A model generated the notes under the pieces. That model had not been told where the DNA came from. It did not search any database and saw nothing but the letters and a program-made list of their open reading frames with translations. DNA of 64,000 bases. It comes from Ascaphus truei (Eukaryota; Chordata; Amphibia; Anura; Ascaphidae). Location of the stretch: assembly GCA_036426205.1 (NCBI GenBank), contig WSYH01001183.1, forward strand, positions 72,500 through 136,499, written 5' to 3'. Of the stretch, positions 44,049-54,621 are shown one piece after another. The position numbers were made by a program, and so were the translations under genes. Numbering within the stretch: the first letter of the stretch is position 1; each line of letters opens with the position of its first letter.

Positions 44049-45254
44049 TCAATGGTGATATATGAAAATGAAAGAAGACACAAAATAGTGCAACAATGTC
44101 TTGAAGTGATATTTCAATTTCTGCAGACTTCTATAAAATCAGGACTCACATTTCTTCTGAAAAAATCACGCATGTAGCCCAAACTCAAGTTTGCAGTGGT
44201 GGTGAGATAGGTGGGTAGTGATAACCTCTTTCTGTGCTTTGTAGTCTTGGGGATAGACAGGCTCACTGAGAGGCAACCAACCATGTATGGGGAAAACAAA
44301 AAAAGCCAACCATAGTGTGAACCAATAAATGTATAACACTTCAATGACTAAAACCATAAAGATGTATGCTTGCATCAATAAAACCATATATCAGGCACAT
44401 AAGAAAAGTGAACGCTGCTTCCAAACTCTCAACCCTCCACACGGGTCTCCCGTCACGTCACTTCCGGTTCTAAGCACTTCACTTCTGGTATCGCGGCGTT
44501 TTCAAATTACACCGATAGAAGGGGACATCAAGTGTGAGCAGGTACAGGTGAGTCAGCAGGTACAGGTGAGTCAGCAGGGCGCTTCCGACTCTACGCGTTT
44601 CGCTGTCTGTCGCTTCGTCAGGAGTCTGTGATTGACTTCATCATCCCCTAGTTTTCATAGCAGTCCTCTTGCTCTCATTGGTTGATGAGCCAGCTAAGCT
44701 CTAGCCATGATTGGCTTTTGTCAGCCAATGAGAGCGTTCTAAATACGGAACATAGTTAACCAGTCTATCAATCTCTGATGTAAATAAGCGAACTCACAAC
44801 ACAGTGTGTATAACTTTCATGCTAGCTCTACAGTCCCTCAGATATTTTAGGATTTTAGGTCAGTTTGCTTTTGATTTACATGATGTGGCACAACATCCTA
44901 CATCATCCAAATAGGAAAGTTACAGATTAAAAAATACAGCCATCATGAAAAAGATCTAATATCAGGTATATATCATGAAAAAGGTCTAATCTAAGGAATA
45001 TAGGTATACTAGTATACAACAAATCCACATACAAATATATATAAAAGAATATTATAATTACTAAGATACATATAATACTAGTCCTCATATATCTCATAAT
45101 AAGACATAACAATCCCAATCATACATTTTAATATATGAGGAGGGAACAGGAAAAGAGGAATAAAGAAGTGATTAGTGTAATTATAGATACAATATAAACT
45201 TTATCTCAAAGTTACAATATGACAAAATATTCCACATGTACAATAGAACTGAAA

Positions 45255-45256
<2 letters not shown>
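44049..45256 (-). repeat. 1.2-kb dispersed repeat R1, copy 1 (PLE-type terminal region)
   Basis: Matches 56002-57212 over its whole length in the same orientation with scattered differences and a small indel. It contains a minus-strand hammerhead motif (44587-44626) and ends in a TA microsatellite. It is followed by minus-strand PLE coding remnants, so it is probably the 3' end of a minus-strand PLE. Confidence 0.7.
44587..44626 (-). ncRNA. Hammerhead-type ribozyme motif, repeat R1 copy 1
   Basis: On the minus strand: stem I GACTC/GAGTC (perfect, outer ends 44626-44622 and 44591-44587), canonical box CTGACGA, weak stem II (GC/GC), GAAA, stem III AC/GU with a GC loop and cleavage triplet GUA. 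All core positions are canonical. The copy at 56546-56586 has box CTGACAA and a mismatched stem I, so it looks decayed. Confidence 0.58.

Positions 45257-45297
<41 letters not shown>
45257..45297. repeat. (TA)n microsatellite
   Basis: About 20 TA units at the junction between repeat R1 and PLE sequence. Confidence 0.95.
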
Positions 45298-45298
<1 letters not shown>

Positions 45299-45300
<2 letters not shown>

Positions 45301-45636
45301 AAAAAAGAGGAGAGAGCGCACGCCCCATAGCGTAAAATAGTATATTTAATGAGGGGAAGGGGGAAGAGGGGGGTAAAAATGATCTCACAATAGTACAGAT
45401 AAAATAGGCATTGCGTGATGATAATCACCACCATCCGGTTGCTGCTTTCTGTCCTGGGGAAATCACCGATCTCAAAATAGCAAGAATTTTTCTATTTCTA
45501 CCAGGTATTCCTTTGTCGAATCTTTAAATAATTTTTTATAGGTATTATCATCCTTCAATATTCTTTCTGCTTCTTTAATATAGCAGTGAAACGTGTATTG
45601 TCAAGAGATCCGATAGAGATAGATAGATTTTTAGAG
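45299..45636 (-). pseudogene. PLE-4 fragment, minus orientation (N-terminal RT part)
   Basis: The minus strand reads EAERILKDDNTYKKLF and neighbouring residues, which is PLE RT text from just before the fingers. Leftward it ends in the AGAGAGCGCACGCCCCATAG sequence shared with other PLE termini at 47240, 53030 and 57537. It is opposite in orientation to the PLE coding fragment at 46038, with a MITE between them. Confidence 0.55.
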
Positions 45637-46037
45637 TACTGCACCGACACACTTTATTCGAGCAAATACCCGGTATGTACCTGGCAGATACCTGGAATGC
45701 GCCACTCCTAACCTCTGACAAGCCCCGTTGCATTTGCCTTCCCAGCCTGGGTTCATGCCTGGCTGATGGGCGGCTGATCTGTTAAATGATAATGATTAGG
45801 ATTTAATAGGCTGCAATGCTTCGCGTGTCTACCAGATGGCATAAATTCATGAATTGTAATGCAGTTTATATATATATACTGTGCAGTATTGCAGCCAGCG
45901 GGAATAAAATGCTTCAATCCCTGCTTGGAAAATAACTCAATGTACTCGGGCAGAAAACAGTCACAAACCTCAATACACCCGGGTATACCCGAATTCGTGG
46001 CACTAGCCAAGCTCGAATAAAGTGTGTCGCCAGTGTA
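45637..46037. mobile_element. MITE family M1, copy 3
   Basis: Same element as at 9423-9825 and 9839-10238: TACTGCACCGACACACTTTA at the left and GCTCGAATAAAGTGTGTCGCCAGTGTA at the right, with internal TA repeat. It lies exactly between two PLE-4 fragments of opposite orientation. Confidence 0.75.
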
Positions 46038-47125
46038 TATAAATCAGAATGACGGCAATTTATGTTTCACATCAAAGAGCAGTAAATTAGAGATAGAATT
46101 TCTAGATTTAGTAATATACATAGAAGATGGGATTATAAAAACAAAAAACCTATTCAAAAAGGTGGATGCTAATAATTAAATAGATAATTCTAGCTGTCAC
46201 CACCCAAAGTGAATAGCTAACATCCCCTACGGGCAGTTACGTCGAATAAAAAGAAACTGTACCGATACTAATATCTATAAACAACAATCAGAAATTCTTA
46301 TTGAAAAATTTAGAGAGAAAGGTTATGATGAAAGCAACATAAATAAAGCGGTGATTAAAACAAACAATCTAGAAAGAGATATGATCCTGTATCCAACTAT
46401 GACAGAGGATGGGCTGTCAAGTAATAAGATAGATTTTCAGTCAACCTTTGTCACTCAGTATAACCGAGAAGCAAATAAAATTAAAAATGTAATTTCCAAA
46501 CATTGGCATGTCCTTAAAAATGACCCAATCCTGGGAAGTGAGATACCAGAGAATCCACATGTAATTTTTTAAAAAGCAAATAATCTAAAAAGCAGATTAG
46601 CCCCAAGTGTTTTTAAAAAACAATAAATTGAATTTTCTAGTACTAGTTGGCTTAATTCCCCTATAGGTTTTCATAAGTGTGGCAGATGCAAGGCCTGTGA
46701 ATTTGGTTCAAAGGAAAAAATACATTTTTATTCGATGGTAACGAAAGAAAAATTTAGTGCAACAGATTTCATAACTTGTAATATGGACTTTATTGTCTAT
46801 TTAATTGAATGTCCTTGCGGACAACAGTACATAGCCTGCACTACCAGCCCATTGAAAACAAGAATTCTAGAACACATACAGTAGGGAATATAAGACGGAA
46901 ATTACAAAGCCATACTGTACCAAAAAATTTGGAATTACACCAAGGGAGCGATCCAAAAGGTCTGACTTTTAGAGGTACTGTATAGAGAGAGTCAAATCTC
47001 ATTGGAGAGGCGGCAATAGCGTGTCTCTCTTATCTCAAAGAGAGACATTCTGGATACACAAAATGAAAACTATGAACGCAAGAGGCATGAATGTAGACAT
47101 AGATATTGCCGCTTTCCTATAAATA
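46038..47125 (+). pseudogene. PLE-4 fragment, plus orientation (RT thumb and GIY-YIG nuclease, decayed)
   Basis: Starts in mid-ORF with text matching PLE-2 (EIEFLDLVIYIEDG), contains IPYGQLRRIKRNC and the linker region (FVTQYNREANKIKNVISKHWHVL, 46437-46520), the Cys-rich linker (CGRCKAC, about 46680-46700) and a nuclease region FIVYLIECPCGQQYIACTTSPL (46789-46850). The conserved YVGRT segment is changed to YIACT, removing the catalytic Arg. There are several stops and frameshifts. It is closest to PLE-2 among copies in this window. Confidence 0.75.
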
Positions 47126-47231
47126 TTCTGTCATTAATGACATGACTGACTCTCCTATGAGCATTTGTTTTCTTTTCTATTTTTATTTTTCTCTATGAGA
47201 TAAGTAATAATTATGGAGATTTTATATTTTA

Positions 47232-47715
47232 TATATTATTTAGAGGAGAAAGAGAAGAGAGCGCTCGCCCCATAGTATAAAACTGTATAGTTAATGATGG
47301 GAAGGGGCAGGGGGGGGAAGAATATCACTCACAAGGGTAAAGAAGTTGAAAGCATGTCGTGATTATATCACCACCATATGGTATCTTTGCTTGTCTCTGA
47401 TGTCCGTCAGTCTCTGGATGATGGAGGATCCATGATCATCAGGATGTTTCAGAGCGTGGAAGAAGTACACCGGAATCGTGTTGGGGTCCTCAGAGAATCT
47501 CCTAGCTGTATGGTCTCAAGCTGTTAGACGCGCGAACCGGCCTGTTCATGCGCACACGTGATGATGCAATGTGCGTACGTGACGTATTGCGTAATGACGC
47601 TCCCTGACGCGTTTCGTCACACTCGGGCGACTTTCTCAAAGGGTGATGGGAAGGGGCTGAAACTCTGTTGAGTAAAATATACCACTATTGGAAACATAGC
47701 AACCTAAGAACAGCT
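47232..47715 (-). repeat. PLE terminal fragment, minus orientation
   Basis: Matches 57525-58000 (3' end of PLE-6) from GAGGAGAAAGAGAAGAGAGCG through the hammerhead motif to GAACAGCTGAACGTGATGT, where it stops abruptly against a G-rich purine tract. Confidence 0.75.
47602..47643 (-). ncRNA. Hammerhead-type ribozyme motif (U3/A8 variant)
   Basis: On the minus strand: stem I CCCT/AGGG, box TTGAGAA, extra A, stem II GTCGC/GTGAC (one G-U), GAAACGCGUC with 2-bp stem III and GUC cleavage triplet. Same variant as at 52650-52691 and 57880-57921. Confidence 0.55.
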
Positions 47716-47719
47716 GAAC

Positions 47720-49140
47720 GTGATGTGGGGAGGAAAGCAAGGGGGGAGGAGGGGGCCGGGATGGCCGGGGAGTTGAGAGAAGGAAATGAGAGAAGGGGCA
47801 CGGAAGAGAGCGGGGGGGGGAGAGGGGGGAGAGAGAGTGCAGGGGGGGGGCGGGCGGGGGAGATGAGAGCGCAGGAAGGGGGACGGGGAGAGGGGAGAGA
47901 GCGCAGTGGGGGGCGGGAGACAGATCGCAGGGGGGAGAGAGAGAGCAATGGGGGGGAGGGAGAAAGAGAGCAAAGGGGGGGGGGAGAGAGAGAGAAAGAG
48001 AGCAATGGGGGGGGAAAAAGAGAGAGAGAGCAATAGGGGGGGGGGATTGGGATTAGAGAGAGAAAGTAAGGGGAGGGGAGAGAAGAGCGAGGGTGAGATA
48101 AAGCCAAGGGGGGAGAGAGAGAGAGGGGGGATGGCCAGGGCGAGCGGGAGATGAGAAAAGCGCGCAGGGGGGGAGGCGAGAGGTGCAGGGGGAGGGGGCG
48201 TGGGCAGATGAGAGAGCTAGGGAGGAGGGGGGAGGACGGGGGAGAAAATGAAGACGAGCGCAGTGGGGGCGAGCGGAGAGCGAGAACGAGAGCAGGGGGG
48301 CGGGAGAAGAACAGGGGGGGAGAGAGAGAGAGCAATGGGGGGGGAGGAGAGAGAAGCGCAGATGAGGGGGGCGAGAGGGAGGAGAGATGGGAGAGATGGA
48401 AGAGAGCTATGGGGGGGGGGAGAGAGAGAGAGCAATGGGGGGGGGGGAGAGAGAAAGCAAGGGGGGGGGGGGAGAGCCGAGAGGAGAGAGAAGGAGATGG
48501 GAGAGAAAGCAAGGGGGGAGAGGGGAGAGAGGGGGGATGGCCGGGAGAGAGAGGGGGGCCAGGAGAGATAGCGCGCAGGGGGGGAGAGATAGAGAGCACA
48601 GGGGGGGGGTGGCGGGGAGAGAGCGCAGGGGGGAGAGATAGAGAGCGCAGGGGGGAGTGTTGTGGAGTGTGAGTGTGAGAGGAGCGAGGGGGGGAGAGAG
48701 AGAGCATGCGGGGGGGAGGAAAAGAGAGCAATGGGGGGAGAGAGAGAGAGAGAGAGCAATGGGGGGGGGGGGGAGAGGAGAGAAAGTAAGGGGGGGGGGA
48801 GAGGGAGAGGGAGAGAGGAAAAAAAAAAAGGGGGAAAGGAGGGAAGGAAAAAAAGAGAGAGAGAAAGCAAGAATGGGGGGAGAGGGTGATGGCGGGAGAG
48901 AGAGGGGGCCGGGAGAGTAGCGCGCAGGGGGGGGGTGGGGGGGGAAAGGGGGGGGGGGGGGAGAGGAGAGTGCAGGGAGGGCGGGGGAGAGGAGAGTGCA
49001 GGGGGGAGAGAGAGAGCGCAGGGGGGGAGAGAGAGCAATGGGGGAGGGAGAGAGAGAGAGCCATGGGTGGAGACGAGGAGAGTGCGAGTGGCGAAGAGAA
49101 GATGATAGGGAATGTGGGAGATATATATATAGAGAGACGA
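47720..49140. repeat. 1.4-kb G-rich purine tract, degenerate GGGGGGAGAGAGAGCAAT repeat
   Basis: The plus strand is almost entirely A/G with runs of 5-12 G and (GA)n blocks ending in GCAAT or GCGCAG. The quasi-unit is about 20-35 bp. Long ORFs on either strand, including a 487-codon Pro/Ser/Leu frame, are by-products of the strand bias. G-quadruplex or triplex formation is plausible by composition. Confidence 0.9.
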
Positions 49141-50814
49141 GATATCACAGAGAAACACAGACAGACCCTTATACAGCCAATGAACCCCCCCTCCCTAACA
49201 CGCCCACCCCCCCCCCCCCCCCCCCACTCCTGCCTCTAAAAATGTTGCAGGACAGCGATCGCTCTGTTGGAGGCTGGCGATGATCACTGCTCTCCAAGCA
49301 TTGAGACGAGCTCAGCGGCGTGTGGACCTCCAGCCACAATAGTTTCTTTAATATGTGAATGGAATTAATTGGCTTCTAATGGTCAGAATGGAAGAAACAG
49401 TACATGACCCAAGTGATTTTATAATACAATGAATGCATTCCTTTACTTTTTAAGAGAAGCAAAGTTATTTTGCCAAAGACACATTGTGTATCTGTAATAT
49501 CCCTGTATTTCCCAGAATCCCTGGCTGCAGGGGCAGCACTGTGTGCTAAGAGAGAATTGGGGAAATCAGGGTTGTAGAGCTGTCTGAGACATATGAATGT
49601 GCTCACAAGTGGTATAATATCCATGTAAGGCTGCGGCCCCGCTAGCGCTGAGCGTGGCGGTGCTTGGCGAGGTGACTTGCATATAATATATATATGTTCA
49701 TATTATGGCCAGTGTAGAGAAATGTCGCACAACGGACATGTCTTCTGTTCGCGTGTGATGCTTGCTAGGCGATTGCAGTGTCATTCTCTTGTTTGAGCCC
49801 TGCCCTGTCTCTCACATGTAAGTTAGGCAGCCCTGGGAAATTTATGCACATGGCATGAGGTACCACGGACATTGCTGGAGGAACAGTGCCACCCTCTCTG
49901 ATTTTGTATTCCCGATTCCTGTGTGAGTTTTGTATTGGTCGTGTGTAAGAGTGCGAATTGCCGCAGGTTGCATCTTGGCGTCCTGGCAGGCTTTGTCCCG
50001 CATCAGGTCTACTGGAACTGAATACTTACTCCTCACCATATATTCTTGATACTCGCTGCCATAAGATAAACGATTGAGGGTTTGCATACTCACAAGGTAA
50101 TCTCTTTAAAACACCGAAAGAGAGGGACGGTTGCATGAAATAACAATGATGCAACTGGTCGGGAACACTTCAGCAGTAGCCTAAACAGAGATCGAAAAAT
50201 TTATGAGTTTATACGACACCATAGTGAACTCTCTTCCCATGAGCACTATAGGCCCTGTCTGTGACATACTGTGCATATGTATTGCCACACGACAGCTGTC
50301 TGTACTTCACCACATAATTATTACGCATTGTTTTCCATCCCTATACACCAATAGGGACCACATGCATCCACAACACTTTTAGTTGTGCTACTTACTCTCA
50401 CATTTCCACACCCACCCACACCATTTTATATTCCACTCCCACCCAACCACAACCCTTGTGTAAAGCACTGTATATACTGTGGGCTCTCCATTATTTTTAT
50501 CACACTGATTACACATAAACACTCTTTCATCACTTGCTTTCAGGAAACCTTTGACACTTCCAGCCATTAAAAAACACATCCACACCGGGGGAAGGACCAG
50601 AGCACAGATTAACATTCCAAATAGACAATGTTTATAGTATAGCTTTTGCTGCTTGACTTCATCATGGTAACATCGCCGGAGCCGAAGAAGAGGAAGAGAG
50701 ATCAGTGTATCTCGAAAGCTCGCACAAATAAAAGCCATTTCGTAGCCACAGAACGGATCATCTATTTATTTTTGTGATTATGAAGCTCGGCTAACACTGG
50801 TACTGATACCTCTA
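49141..50814. other. No supported gene
   Basis: A C-run lies at 49206-49226. A segment at about 50570-50800 is a dispersed-repeat tail with CCGAAGAAG...ATCTCGAAAGC, reminiscent of PLE or SINE 3' ends. A 116-codon minus-strand frame (50388-50738) overlaps this repeat and has no recognisable domain. Nothing else is supported. Confidence 0.45.
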
Positions 50815-50900
50815 CATATACATATATAATATATACATATAGATATATATATATATATATATAATAGATATATATATATAGTATATATATTATATATAGA
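50815..50900. repeat. TA-rich microsatellite
   Basis: Interrupted (TA)n with ATATACATATAGATATATAT units. Confidence 0.9.
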
Positions 50901-50904
50901 TATC

Positions 50905-51103
50905 AATAAACAAAACAAGAAAAAGCAGCGCCTCAATGGGTATAAATAGTGATAAAATTCTTATATATGGTGTTAATATCAAATAACAATATGATTAGTG
51001 TCAGTGCCTGCGTGTAAAACAATAAACATATATTCAATTAAATAACTTAGGATAAACGCAGTACAATAATGTGCACAAATAAAATAAAATAAAGTGAAAG
51101 TCA
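50905..51103. repeat. Dispersed repeat R2, copy 1
   Basis: About 200 bp matching 57217-57413 (AACAAAACAAGAAAAAGCAGCGCCTC ... ATAAAATAAAGTGAAA) in the same orientation. Both copies follow a TA microsatellite and precede PLE terminal DNA. Confidence 0.8.
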
Positions 51104-52510
51104 CACTCGGGTGACTTTCTCAAAGGGTGATGGGAAGGGGCTGAACTCATGGAGTATATATACACTATTGGTAACATAGCAACCCCTAGAACAGCTGAAC
51201 GGGATGTTACATTAAAGAAAGCTTAATCAACTGTTGAAAACCACAATGGTGACTATACATATGCCAATGAAAGGAATAAATAACCAAATATATATATCAG
51301 TGGGCTTATAACAGAAATTGTGTGTATTACGGAGGGAATTGACATTTACTGATGAAATTAATAATAAAAAATGCAATGGAAAGAATACCACTGTATATTA
51401 AAGAGAAAATATGAATGATAAATTAAATAAATATATAATTAAATATATATTATTAATAAATTTGACTGTAATTAAAATATATGTATATAATTAAATATAT
51501 GTACGTATCTCTCTATGGTGGTTTCCAAAAAGTGATGATGATATTACTGCTGAACTGTATAATGTCTATACTGAAAGTTATATCAGAGACTCGATATTGA
51601 CAAAACACTATATTGAACAGTGTGGTCAGAATGGACTAAAACTCTATATACTCATTACTACAAATCGATTGAATAAAAATCCATTAAATAAAAAACATAG
51701 AATAAAACATTGAATGAAATACATTGAATACAAAACAAGGGGGTGAATGGAGAGGTAGACATATATCAAATATTCGAAGCATAATCAATAGGTATACCCA
51801 TTTTCATACCTGAACACACACACACATATATATATATGTATATATATATATATACACGTATATACATACATACACATATACAATACATGTACCAATGTAA
51901 CAGACACATAATATAATATTATTTGTGCAAATCCTATCAAGAAAAGAGGGAGGGGAAGACTATTATGTGTGAACTATAAAGTTAATAATATTACTTAACT
52001 AATGTGTTAGGTGTGCAACTAATGGAATGGAAACAAAAGAAAACAGCGCACAACGCCAAATAGTGAAGCAAATTCAACAATAGTTAGGTAGTAGCGCACA
52101 GTTTTGTTTTTTGTTTCAACTAATGGAATGTAGGCTCAGTACTAGAAAAGTGTGTGTATATGTGAATATGGAATAACATGTGAACGTGTGTAGGGATTTA
52201 CTATGTGATATGTGTTAACATATTAGAAGTGATGTATATTGTAAAAAACAATATATACATATATTATGAAGGATATATATTAAAGATGAATGTGTTCTAA
52301 GATTTGGTAGAACAGGACAGTATATAAACACATAATGGTTATAAGTGAATAAACTTTCACATGTAACGAGTGCCAGCTACCAAGATCAGGAAAAGATCTA
52401 GGAGAGACCTGGACAAATAGATGACAGAGGACTGCAGAAGAGATTAGAAATCAGGGAGGGTATACCCATCCGAAGGAATCAGACCAATGTGCTAACATCA
52501 AGACGTTCAT
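51104..52510 (-). repeat. PLE-5: 3' untranslated part, minus orientation
   Basis: Matches 57895-59265, the 3' untranslated region of PLE-6, from GTCACACTCGGGTGACTTTCTC through the GTAACGAGTGCCAGCTACC block. At the right it stops just short of the ORF end and is joined to an inverted second copy of the element terminus. At the left it is truncated inside the hammerhead motif, which lacks GAAACGCGUC. Confidence 0.75.
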
Positions 52511-53055
52511 TGGCATATGTATAGTCACCATTGTGGTTTTCAACAGTTGATTAAGCTTTCTTTAATGTAACATCCCGTTCAGCTGTTCTAGGGGTTGCTA
52601 TGTTACCAATAGTGTATATATACTCCACGAGTTCAGCCCCTTCCCATCACCCTTTGAGAAAGTCACCCGAGTGTGACGAAACGCGTCAGGGAGCGTCATT
52701 ACGCAATACGTCACGTACGGACATTACGTCATCACGTGTGCGCAGGAACAGGCCGGTTCGTGCGTCTAACAGCTTGAGGCCATACAGCTAGGAGATTCTC
52801 TGAGGACTCCAACACGATTCCGGTGTACTTCTTCCACGCTCTGAAACATCCTGATGATCACGGATCCTCCATCATCCAGAGACTGACGGACATCAGAGAC
52901 AAGCAAAGATACCGGATGGTGGTGATTTAATCACGACATGCTTTTAACTTTTTTACCCTTGTGAGTGATATTCTTCCCCCCCCCTCCCCCTTCCCATCAT
53001 TAAATATACAGTTTTATACTATGGGGCGTGCGCTCTCTTCTCTTTCTCCTCTATA
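52503..53055 (+). repeat. PLE-5: inverted terminal arm
   Basis: 52503-52680 is the inverted repeat of about 51104-51285. The arm continues with the complete hammerhead (52650-52691) and the terminal sequence to ATGGGGCGTGCGCTCTCTTC, equal to 57537-57880 inverted. PLE copies with an inverted terminus on the 5' side of a truncated copy are a known insertion product of this class. Confidence 0.75.
52650..52691 (+). ncRNA. Hammerhead-type ribozyme motif (U3/A8 variant), PLE-5
   Basis: Stem I CCCT (52650-52653)/AGGG (52688-52691), both perfect. Box TTGAGAA (52654-52660), extra A, stem II GTCAC (52662-52666)/GTGAC (52673-52677), GAAA (52678-52681), stem III AC/GU with GC loop, cleavage triplet GUC ending at 52687. 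The box differs from CUGANGA at C3 and G8, the two bases that pair with each other in the hammerhead core. Confidence 0.6.
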
Positions 53056-53073
53056 TAGCATTTTCCGTATTTT

Positions 53074-53162
53074 TAATAATATTGATCAGGAGCAGGGGGG
53101 GGGGTCCCTGAGCATTAATTTCTGGCTCAGGGATCCCCCTGCTCACTGTACAATATTATTAA
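53074..53162. repeat. Palindromic hairpin sequence
   Basis: AATAATATTG...CAATATTATT outer arms enclose GGGGTCCCTGAGC...GCTCAGGGATCCCC inner arms around a short ATTAATTTCT loop. Strong potential cruciform; no coding content. Confidence 0.75.
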
Positions 53163-53267
53163 AATACACAAATGATGCTTCTTTACCATAGCGTATAGAC
53201 GCTAAGGTAAAGAACGAGTGTTTATTTATACTGTATATTGTATGTGTTTTATTGATACTGTACATGT

Positions 53268-53515
53268 GCAGAGGGTCTCCAGAGCAGAAGCGCACAGGTT
53301 TCAGGTCTGTGGACCCCGTGCCCCCCGAGATACAGGCCCCTTTAAGGGTGCCGGTATCCCTCTGCGTTTTTCGCCCCGATCACGTGACCGCGGCCTGTTA
53401 AACCAAGCAGAGCAGAGGGATTCCGGCACCCCCTAAAGGGGCCTGTATCTCGGGGGGCACGGGGTCCCCAGACCTAAAACCAACGCGATTCAGCTCCGGA
53501 GACCCCCTGCACATC
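53268..53515. mobile_element. Foldback/MITE related to 5445-5655
   Basis: Ends GCAGAGGGTCTCCAGAGC and GCTCCGGAGACCCCCTGC are inverted repeats of the family seen at 5445. Here the arms are extended: CCCCGAGATACAGGCCCCTTTA at about 53325 pairs with TAAAGGGGCCTGTATCTCGG at about 53438, giving a nearly complete palindrome of roughly 250 bp. Confidence 0.65.
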
Positions 53516-53699
53516 TACACTATCAATAAAAATGTATTTCAAATAATTTTTATTGTGCCGATGTTTGCGCAGAGAGAGAGCAGCGGATCTCTCTCTGCTG
53601 CAAACACATCACGCCCCCGCCGCCCATACAGTAGTATCATTTATGTATATGCATACAGTATACAGTACTGTATGTGTACAGTACTGTATGTTAGGGCTT

Positions 53700-53977
53700 A
53701 TAGGGGTTGTTGTTATACAGTATATATATATATACAGTATATATACTGCATTACAATTCATTATAGGGGACGGCTTCACAGAGAACAGCTCACAAGCGCC
53801 ACCATGTGTATTTTCACGGCATTGCAGTATTTCAGCAAGCCGGAATAAAAAGCTTAAATCCCTGCCGGAAAAGAACGCAATGCACTCTGGCAGAAAACTA
53901 TCAGAAACCTGAATACACCCGAGTATACCCGAATTCGCGGGACTAGCCGTGCTCGAATAAAGTGTGTCGCCAGTGTA
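53700..53977. mobile_element. Partial or rearranged MITE family M1 element
   Basis: The right 150 bp (AAATCCCTGCCGGAAAAGAACGC... GAATAAAGTGTGTCGCCAGTGTA) match M1 copies. To the left, TATATACTGCATTACAATTCAT is the inverse of the corresponding M1 interior, so this is a rearranged or related element. The left end is not defined. Confidence 0.55.
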
Positions 53978-54621
53978 GATTAAATGCATACTTTTTATTT
54001 TTCGGGTTTATTATACAGTATATATATAAAAAAGTATTGTATACGGTCTGAAAACAACAGCATACTGTTTCAGGTTTTCTATGAAGCTCTCAGTTACAGT
54101 ATTCTATCCTAATCACTACAGTAGCAACGGCCACTAAACTGTTGACTGCGGTACGTGGTTTTTTAAATCCGATTCAGCAATGTGCAGCATTGTTACACAA
54201 AGCGATATTATCCATCAAAATCCCTCCATGTGCTGTTTTCCGCATGAGATGACAAAGTTTTCTTTTCTGAGGAAAAACAAAAGTAAAAGTTTTAATGTAA
54301 TGGTCAGTCAGTCCCCTAAAGAAGTTCCCACAGTCAGTCCCACCAATAATTTTCTCGGGGGGCGTCTCCTGTTCACATGCGCATGGGCCTACTGTCGATG
54401 TGACATGCGTTTCAAGCAGGTTCCAATGCGCATGTGCCTAACTTTCCACCAATTGTTCAGTATCTACTGTAGAAGCTCCTCAGCCAATTATATTGCTTAC
54501 AGGAGAATCGCTTGACTGTGCATTGATATTGATATTTCAAAAACAGAAAAAAATACGGCAACATTACTCACCATAGACTTTGCTAATTAGCTGGTGCCGA
54601 GCGACTGCCAGTCCCGTATTC

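Noticed and set aside
47685..49148. 487-codon and 313-codon minus-strand ORFs rich in Pro, Ser and Leu
   Set aside because: They are translations of a purine-only low-complexity tract, where stop codons are rare by composition. No domain or start context supports a gene.
50388..50738. 116-codon minus-strand ORF with hydrophobic stretch
   Set aside because: It overlaps a dispersed repeat and has no recognisable domain or conservation evidence.
50641..50740. Possible hammerhead motif around GAAGAAG...ATCTCGAAAGC
   Set aside because: A hairpin GAGAT/ATCTC precedes CGAAAGC, but there is no CUGANGA box at the correct spacing and no stem I/III match. Left as a dispersed-repeat tail.
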